NCBI GenBank assembly: GCA_943328885.2
Contig: CALQBT020000023.1
Span: forward strand, 1 to 13,368
DNA from: Bordetella parapertussis
GTDB lineage: Bacteria; Pseudomonadota; Gammaproteobacteria; Burkholderiales; Burkholderiaceae_C
DNA length: 13,368 bases
Reading direction: 5' to 3'
Shown here: positions 7,743 through 13,368 of the stretch, piece after piece
How positions within the stretch are numbered: position 1 is the stretch's first letter
How the letters are laid out: every line of letters begins with the position of its first letter
Notes under the pieces: model-generated
Databases searched by the model: none
What the model saw: the letters and a program-made list of their open reading frames with translations, nothing else
What the model was told of the DNA's origin: nothing
Position numbers and translations under genes: made by a program

Positions 7743-8050
7743 TGGTCGAGCAACTGCTGCAGTTCGCCCGACTGGTACATCTCCATCATGATGTCAGAGC
7801 CGCCGACAAACTCGCCCGCCACATAGAGCTGAGGAATCGTCGGCCAGTTGGCGTAGTCCTTGATGCCCTGGCGGATGTCTTGGTCCTCCAGCACGTTGAC
7901 TGTCTTGATCTCGGTCACGCCGCAGGCCTTGAGCACCTGGATGGCACGGCCCGAGAAGCCGCACTGCGGAAACTGGGCCGTGCCCTTCATGAACAGCACG
8001 ACGCGGCCGCCCTTCACGATGCTGTCGATACGCTCTTGCACATCACTCAT
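7739..8050 (-). CDS. grxD: Monothiol glutaredoxin, Grx4 family
   Basis: A 103-residue monothiol glutaredoxin. It has the CGFS active site at residues 30-33 and the glutathione/cluster-binding WPTIPQLYV (69-77) followed by GEFVGGSDIMMEMY. Such proteins bind a shared [2Fe-2S] cluster with glutathione, often with BolA, and act in iron-sulfur trafficking in the cytosol. Length and sequence are typical. The ATG at 8050 is followed by the usual MSDVQERID. Upstream bases (GGATAAGAACC on the minus strand) give only a weak ribosome site. It is coupled to ubiX by a 4-nt overlap. In many betaproteobacteria it directly follows prmC, but here a beta-barrel gene intervenes. Confidence 0.96.
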   Translation of the reverse strand: MSDVQERIDSIVKGGRVVLFMKGTAQFPQCGFSGRAIQVLKACGVTEIKTVNVLEDQDIRQGIKDYANWPTIPQLYVAGEFVGGSDIMMEMYQSGELQQLLDQ

Positions 8051-8092
8051 GGTTCTTATCCGGCAGTTGGGGTTGACAAGTGGACTTTATAC

Positions 8093-8132
8093 GGCAAAGC
8101 GCTGCGCCGGGTCGGACGCAGCGGCTTTTGCC
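8093..8132 (-). terminator. Long imperfect stem-loop after the outer-membrane gene
   Basis: The arms GGCAAAGCGCTGCG (8093-8106) and CGCAGCGGCTTTTGCC (8117-8132) pair over 14 bp with two single-base bulges around a 10-nt loop. It starts 20 nt beyond the stop of the beta-barrel gene on the minus strand. There is no clean U-run after it, so it may be a Rho-dependent or weak terminator, or an mRNA 3'-end stabiliser, not a textbook intrinsic terminator. Confidence 0.55.
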
Positions 8133-8152
8133 CTCTTGGGGCGCTCAAGGTG

Positions 8153-8665
8153 TCAGAAAGCGACGTTCATGCCCAGCCTGACCATGGGTTGCAACCTGAC
8201 CGCGCCGTCGACCGTCGGGCCACCGCCGTTGAGCAGGCGGTCCAGTCGCCATGAAGCCAGGCTTGGGGAGGTCAGGCCAAGATCGGCGCTGAAACCCCAC
8301 TCGCCGCGGTGGTTGCCGCTGCTGTAGCCGATGCCGGCGTAGGGCAGGGCCGCGTCGAGGTTGCCGCCGATGTTCAAGCCGGTGCGCAGGTTGATCAGCA
8401 GGCCGCCGGTCAAACGCAGACCACCCGTCTCGCCCAGGCGCAGCTTGCTGAATTGGTAATCGCCGAACAGGCGCAGCGTCTGGGTGCCGAAGTTTGGCAA
8501 GACCAGCGCGGGTCGGGATGTCGGCAAAGTGGTGGCGTCGCTTTCGAAACGGGCTTGCCAATAGGCACCGCCCAATCCATTGGTCGGCGCTGTAAGGCCC
8601 CGGTCCTGTGCGACGACGGCAGAAGCAGCGGCTGTCAAGGCGAGGAAAAGATGAATTTTTCGCAT
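8153..8665 (-). CDS. Outer-membrane beta-barrel-like protein, function unknown
   Basis: A 170-residue protein with a clear signal peptide, MRKIHLFLALTAAASAVVAQ, cleaved near VVA or VAQ. The mature part is rich in Gly, Leu and alternating hydrophobic strands (LRLFGDYQFSKLRL, LRLTGGLLINLRTGLNIG, PYAGIGYS, GEWGFSADLGLTS). It ends VRLGMNVAF, with the C-terminal Phe typical of outer-membrane barrels recognised by BamA. I read it as a small barrel of about 8 strands, similar in style to unnamed Burkholderiales outer-membrane proteins. ATG 8665 is chosen: AAGGGG lies 5 nt upstream on the minus strand and the signal peptide begins here. A frame extension to 8830 has no such features. It is flanked on both sides by hairpins, so it is probably its own transcription unit. 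Confidence 0.75.
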   Translation of the reverse strand: MRKIHLFLALTAAASAVVAQDRGLTAPTNGLGGAYWQARFESDATTLPTSRPALVLPNFGTQTLRLFGDYQFSKLRLGETGGLRLTGGLLINLRTGLNIGGNLDAALPYAGIGYSSGNHRGEWGFSADLGLTSPSLASWRLDRLLNGGGPTVDGAVRLQPMVRLGMNVAF

Positions 8666-8793
8666 CACATCCCCTTCTAGGATCTTGCATCCAACACGGT
8701 TCGGATCGCCAGTCTCTATCCTACGTCGCCTGGCCTGTGCCGTGGGGTTTGAAATGTAAGGCGAAGCACTGCTTGCGCCAGCGATGCCCGCTG

Positions 8794-8821
8794 AAGCAAA
8801 TGTGGCTTTGCCACTTTGCTT
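8794..8821 (-). terminator. Intrinsic terminator-like hairpin after prmC
   Basis: On the minus strand AAGCAAA-GTGGC, a loop of AAA, then GCCAC-A-TTTGCTT form a hairpin 12 bp long with one bulged base. The GC core is preceded by an A-rich arm and followed by a T-rich arm. It begins 33 nt after the prmC stop and most likely ends the hemA-prfA-prmC transcript. The symmetry would let it work in both directions. Confidence 0.65.
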
Positions 8822-8854
8822 GACGCCCATGGGGGGCGGCCGGCTTCGGGGCGA

Positions 8855-9718
8855 TCAGACGGGGATGCTTTGCCGCCCGCCGGTGCAGCGTTGCCGGCCT
8901 TCAAGGTCGCGCAGGGTGGCGATCTGCCCGAAGCCGGCAGCTTCAAGCAATCGGGTCACCGCTTCGGCCTGGTCCCAGCCATGCTCGAGCAGCAGCCAAG
9001 CGCCCGGCGCCATGTGTTCACCGGCCCCGGCGATGATCTGGCGCAGCGCATCCAGTCCGTCGCCGCCCGGCGTCAGCGCCAGCAGCGGTTCGTGGCGCAG
9101 CGCCGGCAGGTGAGGGTCGCCGGCCGCGATATACGGCGGGTTCGACAGCACCAGGTCGAAGTCTTGGCCCGCCGGCAGTGCCTGCCACCAACTGCCGCAG
9201 CGCCAGGTCAGCGCCAGCCCAAGTCGCTCGGCATTGGTCTGTGCCAAGGCCAGCGCGGCAGGGCTGAGGTCGGTGGCGGTCACGCGAGCACTCGGGTGGC
9301 GGTGGGCCACCGCCAGCGCGATCGCGCCGCTGCCGGTGCCCAGGTCGATCACGCGCGGGGCACGCAGAGCACTTTGTTTCAGCAGCGCCAGTGCCCAGTC
9401 GACCAGGGTCTCGGTGTCGTCGCGCGGTATCAGCACGTCGGGCGTCACGCGCAACGCCAGGCCGTGGAACTCACGCTCGCCCACCAGGTAGGCCAGCGGC
9501 TCACCGTCGGCGCGGCGCCGGCAGAGCGCGGCATAGGTCTGCGCCGCAGCTTGGGGCAGCTTCGCGTCGTCATGGGCGATCAGCCAACTGCGTGGCTGCA
9601 GCAGCAGATGGCCCAGCAGCCGCTGCGCGTCGAGCCGGTCCAGCCCGAGCGCGGCGGCCCGGGCCAGCGCCTGCGCCAGGTCGATCTCGGCCGGCTTTGA
9701 CGCAGCCTGCTCGCTCAC
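8855..9718 (-). CDS. prmC: Peptide chain release factor N5-glutamine methyltransferase
   Basis: A 287-residue SAM-dependent methylase that modifies the Gln of the GGQ motif in release factors RF1 and RF2. The N-terminal helical domain contains [15 protein letters not shown] (72-86). The SAM-binding motif [12 protein letters not shown] lies at 125-136, and the catalytic NPPY at 193-196. The usual IPRPDTE is here IPRDDTE (97-103). Length is normal (~280-290). The start is GTG at 9718-9716, overlapping the prfA stop by 4 nt (GTGA), so enzyme and substrate are translationally coupled. A terminator-like hairpin follows its stop. Confidence 0.96.
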   Translation of the reverse strand: MSEQAASKPAEIDLAQALARAAALGLDRLDAQRLLGHLLLQPRSWLIAHDDAKLPQAAAQTYAALCRRRADGEPLAYLVGEREFHGLALRVTPDVLIPRDDTETLVDWALALLKQSALRAPRVIDLGTGSGAIALAVAHRHPSARVTATDLSPAALALAQTNAERLGLALTWRCGSWWQALPAGQDFDLVLSNPPYIAAGDPHLPALRHEPLLALTPGGDGLDALRQIIAGAGEHMAPGAWLLLEHGWDQAEAVTRLLEAAGFGQIATLRDLEGRQRCTGGRQSIPV

Positions 9719-10809
9719 GCCGCGCCTTCGAGCGCTGCGAGCTGGTCTTGGGCTTGGGCCGCTTGCAGCGCGCTCAGCACATCGCCGAGGTCGCCTTCCA
9801 TGATCGCGCCCAGCTTGTAGAGCGTGAGGTTGATGCGGTGATCGGTGAGCCGACCTTGCGGAAAGTTGTAAGTGCGGATCCGGTCAGAGCGGTCGCCGCT
9901 GCCGACCAGGCTTTTGCGGGTGGCCGCCTCGCTGGCGTCGCGCTGGGCTCGCTCCTTGTCGCGCAGCCTGGCCTGCAGCACGGCCATCGCTTTGGCCTTG
10001 TTGCGGTGCTGCGAGCGGTCGTCCTGGCATTCGGCCACCAGACCGGTGGGCAGGTGGGTGATGCGGATCGCCGAATCGGTCTTGTTGATGTGCTGGCCGC
10101 CGGCGCCGCTGGCTCGGAAGGTGTCGATGCGCAGGTCGGCCGGGTTGAGTGTGATCTCGGTCGCGGCGTCGGGCTCGGGCATCACCGCGACCGTGCAGGC
10201 GCTGGTGTGGATGCGGCCTTGCGACTCGGTCGTCGGCACGCGCTGGACCCGGTGGCCGCCAGACTCGAACTTCAGCGCGCCGTAGACATCCCGACCTTCG
10301 ATCCGCAGCACCAATTCCTTGTAGCCGCCCAAGTCCGAGGTCGACTCGCTCATCACCTCGGTGCGCCAGCCGCAGCGCTCAAAGTAGCGCAGGTACATGC
10401 GCACCAAATCGGCCGCGAACAAGGCTGACTCGTCGCCGCCGGCGCCGGCGCGAATTTCCATGAAGGCGTTGCGCTCATCGTCAGGGTCGTGCGGCAGCAG
10501 TGCAGTCTGCAGTGCTGTTAGCTCGTCGGACAGGTCTTGCTGCGCGGCGGCGATCTCCTCACGCGCCATCTCGGCAATTTCGGCGTCGTCGCCGGACTCG
10601 GCCAGCATCTCGCGCGCAGCGGCCAGGTCGGCTTCGCGCCGCTCGTAAGTCCGCAGGCGCTGCACCAGCGACGCGGCCTCGGATTGTTCGCGCGCCACGG
10701 CACGGTAGCGGGCGATGTCCTGGCCCAGCTTGGGGTCGCTGAGGTGCTCGTCAAGCTCGGCCAAGCGCATGGCCAAGCGCTGCAATTGAAGTCGAAGGGA
10801 ATCTCTCAT
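9715..10809 (-). CDS. prfA: Peptide chain release factor 1
   Basis: A 364-residue class I release factor that reads UAA and UAG in the ribosomal A site and triggers peptide hydrolysis. The GGQ motif is at residues 237-239 ([17 protein letters not shown]); Gln239 is the target of PrmC encoded next door. The codon-recognition PxT tripeptide lies in [18 protein letters not shown] and reads Pro192-Thr193-Thr194, where the E. coli protein has Pro-Ala-Thr. The N-terminal coiled domain (1-105), the [21 protein letters not shown] stretch and C-terminal [21 protein letters not shown] are all standard. The start is ATG 10809; no strong Shine-Dalgarno is seen. It lies 54 nt after hemA, presumably in the same transcript. 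Confidence 0.97.
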   Translation of the reverse strand: MRDSLRLQLQRLAMRLAELDEHLSDPKLGQDIARYRAVAREQSEAASLVQRLRTYERREADLAAAREMLAESGDDAEIAEMAREEIAAAQQDLSDELTALQTALLPHDPDDERNAFMEIRAGAGGDESALFAADLVRMYLRYFERCGWRTEVMSESTSDLGGYKELVLRIEGRDVYGALKFESGGHRVQRVPTTESQGRIHTSACTVAVMPEPDAATEITLNPADLRIDTFRASGAGGQHINKTDSAIRITHLPTGLVAECQDDRSQHRNKAKAMAVLQARLRDKERAQRDASEAATRKSLVGSGDRSDRIRTYNFPQGRLTDHRINLTLYKLGAIMEGDLGDVLSALQAAQAQDQLAALEGAA

Positions 10810-10863
10810 GGGCGCGAGTCTGGCACGCCCGACCGCATGGCCGATGGCGCGCCGGCAGGCCAG

Positions 10864-12165
10864 CTAGCTGGCGTCGTCCGCCGCTGGGTGGCGTGGGGCC
10901 TGGCGCAGGAACAGGCGTGAAACCGTCTGCGCCATCTGCACCCTGGCTTCGCCGTCGCTGGCATGCAACTCGGCCAGGGTCCCGTGCAGCAGCTTCTGGG
11001 TCAGGCCGCGCGACAGGGCTTCGAGCACGCTGTCGATGTCTGTGCCCTTGGCCAGCAGCTTGCGGGCGCGGGCGATCTCGGTGGCGCGCCAGTCGTTGGC
11101 CTGGGCTTGCAGCGCCTGGATCAGCGGCACAGTGGCGCGTTGGTTCAGCCAATGGGCAAAGCTTTGCACCCCGGCGTCGATGATGGCTTCGGCCTGGGCG
11201 ACGGCGGCCTGGCGCTTTTCGCCCGCCGACTGCACCACGGCAGCGAGGTCGTCAACGGTGTAGAGGTAGATGTCGGACAGGCTGCCGACTTCGGGCTCGA
11301 TGTCGCGCGGTACTGCCAGGTCGACCATGAACATCGGGCGGTGCCGACGCGCCTTCAGCGCGCTGCGCACGGCGCCCAGGCCGATGATGGGCAGCGTGCT
11401 GGCGGTGCAGGAGATGACCGCATCGAATTCGTGCAGGCGCTGCGGCAGGTCGGCCAATCGCAAAGCCTGGCCGCCAAAACGGCCGGCCAGTTTCTCGCCC
11501 CGTTCGAGCGTGCGGTTGGCAATTGCGATGGCCTTGGGCGCACGCGCCGCAAAGTGCGTGGCCACCAGTTCGATCATTTCACCGGCGCCGACAAACAGCA
11601 CCTGGATGTCGCGCAGGTCTTCGAACAGCTGCGCTGCCAGCCGCACCGACGCGGCCGCCATGCTGATCGAGTGCGCGCCGACCTCGGTCGAGGTGCGCAC
11701 GTCCTTGGCGACGGAGAACGAGCGCTGGAACAACTGGTGCAAGGTGGTGCCCAGGGTGCCTGCGGAATCTGCTTCGCGCACCGCTTGCTTCATCTGGCCC
11801 AGGATCTGGGGTTCGCCCAGCACCATCGAGTCGAGCCCTGAGGCGACCCGGAAGGCATGGCGTGCGGCATGTTGCTGCTCGAGCACATAGGTGTGCTGGC
11901 GCAACTGTTCGCTGCTGACGCCACCTTGCGCCGCGAGCCAGTCGATCGCCGGGCTGATCAGCGCGTTGACCTGGGCCGGCTCGGCAGCGACATAGAGCTC
12001 GGTGCGGTTGCAGGTCGACAGCAGCGCGGCCTCGGGCAGCACGCGCATCAAGCGTTCGCGAAAACCGCGCAGCGCCGGTGAGAGTTGTTCGGGGGCAAAC
12101 GCAAAGCGACCGCGCAGATCGATCGGCGCGGTCATGTGGTTCAAACCCAGGGCGAACACACTCAT
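10864..12165 (-). CDS. hemA: Glutamyl-tRNA reductase
   Basis: A 433-residue enzyme that makes glutamate-1-semialdehyde from Glu-tRNA, the first committed step of C5-pathway haem and tetrapyrrole synthesis. The N-terminus [20 protein letters not shown] matches the family start. The catalytic cysteine is Cys52 in [37 protein letters not shown] (from about 103) carries the conserved His. The NADPH-binding loop is [15 protein letters not shown] (192-206), followed by [14 protein letters not shown]-terminal helical dimerisation domain ends the protein. Start ATG 12165 is fixed by conservation; no Shine-Dalgarno precedes it, and a perfect -10 hexamer sits 6 nt upstream. It heads the hemA-prfA-prmC gene set. 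Confidence 0.97.
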   Translation of the reverse strand: MSVFALGLNHMTAPIDLRGRFAFAPEQLSPALRGFRERLMRVLPEAALLSTCNRTELYVAAEPAQVNALISPAIDWLAAQGGVSSEQLRQHTYVLEQQHAARHAFRVASGLDSMVLGEPQILGQMKQAVREADSAGTLGTTLHQLFQRSFSVAKDVRTSTEVGAHSISMAAASVRLAAQLFEDLRDIQVLFVGAGEMIELVATHFAARAPKAIAIANRTLERGEKLAGRFGGQALRLADLPQRLHEFDAVISCTASTLPIIGLGAVRSALKARRHRPMFMVDLAVPRDIEPEVGSLSDIYLYTVDDLAAVVQSAGEKRQAAVAQAEAIIDAGVQSFAHWLNQRATVPLIQALQAQANDWRATEIARARKLLAKGTDIDSVLEALSRGLTQKLLHGTLAELHASDGEARVQMAQTVSRLFLRQAPRHPAADDAS

Positions 12166-12171
12166 GGGCGA

Positions 12172-12177
12172 ATTATA
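12172..12177 (-). promoter_or_regulatory. Candidate -10 box for hemA
   Basis: The minus strand reads TATAAT, a perfect sigma-70 -10 hexamer, separated from the hemA ATG by only TCGCCC. The region 16-18 nt further upstream (around 12195-12200, GACGGC on the minus strand) is a poor -35, as expected for an activator-dependent promoter. If used, transcription would begin at or within about 2 nt of the start codon. Confidence 0.5.
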
Positions 12178-12221
12178 GAATTTGCGGTTCCGGGGCCGTC
12201 TTGCCTCCGCACGGGTCTAGC

Positions 12222-12235
12222 TTGACCTGGGTCAA
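12222..12235. promoter_or_regulatory. FNR/ANR-type palindromic box between hemA and a divergent membrane-protein gene
   Basis: TTGACCTGGGTCAA is a perfect inverted repeat (TTGAC-N4-GTCAA), matching the half-site layout of Crp/FNR-family oxygen regulators (E. coli FNR: TTGAT-N4-ATCAA). Its centre is 61.5-63.5 bases upstream of the hemA start implied by the -10 box, a class I-like distance. It is 41.5 bases upstream of the divergent ATG at 12270. Anaerobic control of hemA by an FNR homologue is known in Pseudomonas. Confidence 0.55.
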
Positions 12236-12269
12236 ATCTTCCGCCTCGATCGACGCTGATCTTCACGCC

Positions 12270-12542
12270 ATGTCTCCTGTCGACGCGTTCTGGCACCTGG
12301 CCAACCTCTTCGCCCCGGCCATCGGCATGGGCTTGATCGCGCCGACGCTGGCCAAGCTCTTGTGGCGTCGCGAGCTGCGCGCTGCGCGCTGGCTCGGCTT
12401 GGCGGTCTGGACCGCCTGCAGCTGCTCTGTGGTGCTGGTGGCAGGTCTGGTCTTGCTGGGTCGAGATGGCCGGATGAGCACTTACGCTTTGATGGTGCTT
12501 GTCGCAGCGCTGGTACTGTGGTGGCGCGGTTGGCGCCGCTGA
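12270..12542 (+). CDS. Small membrane protein, function unknown
   Basis: A 90-residue protein with three likely membrane segments: about residues 8-28 (LANLFAPAIGMGLIAPTLAKL), 42-62 (LGLAVWTACSCSVVLVAGLVL) and 70-87 (TYALMVLVAALVLWW). Basic loops, WRRELRAARW and GRDGRM, separate them, and the tail is WRGWRR. ATG 12270 is preferred because the hydrophobic profile starts there; the 64 upstream in-frame codons are Ser/Arg-rich and cross the FNR-like box. There is no visible Shine-Dalgarno. It is divergent from hemA and converges on miaB. Similar small proteins beside hemA are, as I recall, found in other Burkholderiales, but I cannot assign a role. Confidence 0.68.
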   Translation: MSPVDAFWHLANLFAPAIGMGLIAPTLAKLLWRRELRAARWLGLAVWTACSCSVVLVAGLVLLGRDGRMSTYALMVLVAALVLWWRGWRR

Positions 12543-12585
12543 GCCGCAGGCTGCCGGGACCTTGACCCGCAGGCTCGGCTGAATC

Positions 12586-13368
12586 TCAGTTTGCGATCGC
12601 ATGCGCGCGGGTCATCACCGCACCGCGCAGCGAATGCGGCAGCGCCTGGGTGATCTCGAGATCGATCATCTGGCCCACCAACCGCGCCGAGACCGGCCCG
12701 CCGTCGAAGTTGACGATGCGGTTGCACTCGGTGCGGCCCATCAGCTCGGCGGCGCTCTTGCGGCTGGGGCCTTCGACCAAGATGGTCTGCGTCTTGCCCA
12801 CGCGGCTCGCGCTGATGCGCTGCACGTTGACCTCGAGCAGGGCTTGCAACTGCTGCAGTCGCTTGAGCTTGAGTGGCTGCGGCGTGTCGTCTTGCAGGTT
12901 GGCCGCCGGTGTGCCGGGGCGCGGGCTGAAGACGAAGCTGAAGCTGGCGTCGAAGCCGACATCCTCGATCAGCTTGAGTGTTTTTTGATGGTCTTCTTCT
13001 GTCTCGCCTGGGAAGCCGACGATGAAGTCCGACGACAGGCTGAGTTGCGGGCGCACCGCGCGCAGCTTGCGGATCGTGCTCTTGTATTCGATCGCGGTAT
13101 AGCCGCGCTTCATCGCCATCAGGATCCGGTCCGAGCCGTGCTGTACCGGCAAGTGCAGGTGGCTGACGAGCTTGGGCAGTTCGCCGTAAGCCTCGATCAG
13201 GCGCTGGGTGAATTCATTCGGATGGCTGGTGGTGTAGCGGATGCGCGCTATGCCCGGGATGTCGTGGACGTATTCAAGCAGCAGCGCGAAGTCGGCGATC
13301 TCGGCGGTCTGTCCCATCTTGCCGCGGTAGGCGTTGACGTTCTGGCCCAGCAGCGTGACCTCCTTGAC
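12586..13368 (-). CDS. miaB: tRNA-2-methylthio-N6-dimethylallyladenosine synthase, C-terminal part (5' end outside window)
   Basis: The frame runs from the window edge ([20 protein letters not shown]) to the TGA at 12588-12586, about 260 residues of a ~450-residue radical-SAM methylthiotransferase. MiaB adds the 2-methylthio group to i6A37 of tRNAs. Visible parts: the rear of the radical-SAM barrel with [32 protein letters not shown], and [20 protein letters not shown], then [18 protein letters not shown] [14 protein letters not shown]. The C-terminal TRAM domain runs from about [12 protein letters not shown] through [13 protein letters not shown] to the end. The two iron-sulfur cluster motifs would be upstream of the window. 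It is transcribed toward the small membrane protein gene with a 43-nt convergent gap and no clear terminator. Confidence 0.96.
   Translation of the reverse strand, partial: VKEVTLLGQNVNAYRGKMGQTAEIADFALLLEYVHDIPGIARIRYTTSHPNEFTQRLIEAYGELPKLVSHLHLPVQHGSDRILMAMKRGYTAIEYKSTIRKLRAVRPQLSLSSDFIVGFPGETEEDHQKTLKLIEDVGFDASFSFVFSPRPGTPAANLQDDTPQPLKLKRLQQLQALLEVNVQRISASRVGKTQTILVEGPSRKSAAELMGRTECNRIVNFDGGPVSARLVGQMIDLEITQALPHSLRGAVMTRAHAIAN

Noticed and set aside
8073..8092. TTGACA (8073-8078) and TTTATA (8086-8091) on the plus strand as a promoter
   Set aside because: The spacing between them is only 7 nt, and no suitable -10 lies 16-18 nt downstream. The plus strand also has no gene to serve here.
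8666..8720. A sigma-E-like promoter (GAACC about 16 nt from CTAGA) before the beta-barrel gene
   Set aside because: The match is poor, and the -10 part would overlap the Shine-Dalgarno, leaving no leader.
10963..11841. A 292-codon plus-strand frame opposite hemA, and a similar one opposite prmC (8816-9700)
   Set aside because: Both mirror strongly conserved genes on the minus strand and read as Gln/Arg/Gly-rich shadow sequence.
12541..12585. A terminator between the small membrane protein gene and miaB
   Set aside because: Only a 5-bp GAGCC/GGCTC pairing and a repeated CCGCAGGCT are visible, with no T-run.

Overview
This is a high-GC (roughly two-thirds G+C by eye) chromosomal window of a betaproteobacterium. 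The best guess is Burkholderiales, in the Rubrivivax/Leptothrix/Comamonadaceae neighbourhood. That rests on gene order (hemA-prfA-prmC ... grxD-ubiX; proS followed by a small lytic transglycosylase), on ProS and RF1 sequence style, and on a PHA granule-associated regulator. It is dense housekeeping DNA. I see no tRNA or rRNA genes, insertion sequences, CRISPR arrays or phage genes, and no gene-free stretch over 300 bases.

Left part, plus strand (1-2158): the C-terminal half of a molybdopterin oxidoreductase; a lipoprotein-like zinc aminopeptidase whose TTG start overlaps the preceding stop; and a polyhydroxyalkanoate-system protein. Then come a minus-strand acyl-CoA-binding protein (2180-2434) and, divergent from it, a wax ester synthase/diacylglycerol acyltransferase (2554-3996). 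With the PHA protein these three form a small neighbourhood of storage-lipid genes.

Middle (4005-7164): rppH (minus) and proS (plus) diverge from an AT-rich intergenic patch. proS is followed after 7 nt by a secreted SLT-type lytic transglycosylase.

Right part, minus strand (7161-12165): hemA, prfA and prmC (haem/tRNA reductase, RF1, RF1/RF2 methylase) read leftward and end at a strong hairpin. A lone outer-membrane beta-barrel-like gene follows, then a second hairpin, then grxD and ubiX. hemA diverges from a 90-residue membrane protein of unknown function. The shared intergenic region has a perfect FNR/ANR-type palindrome and a perfect TATAAT only 6 nt from the hemA start codon. The window ends inside miaB (minus).

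I did not find a convincing new multi-gene system. The best second-look items are the beta-barrel cassette inside an otherwise conserved operon, the hemA control region, and the ACBP-WS/DGAT pair.
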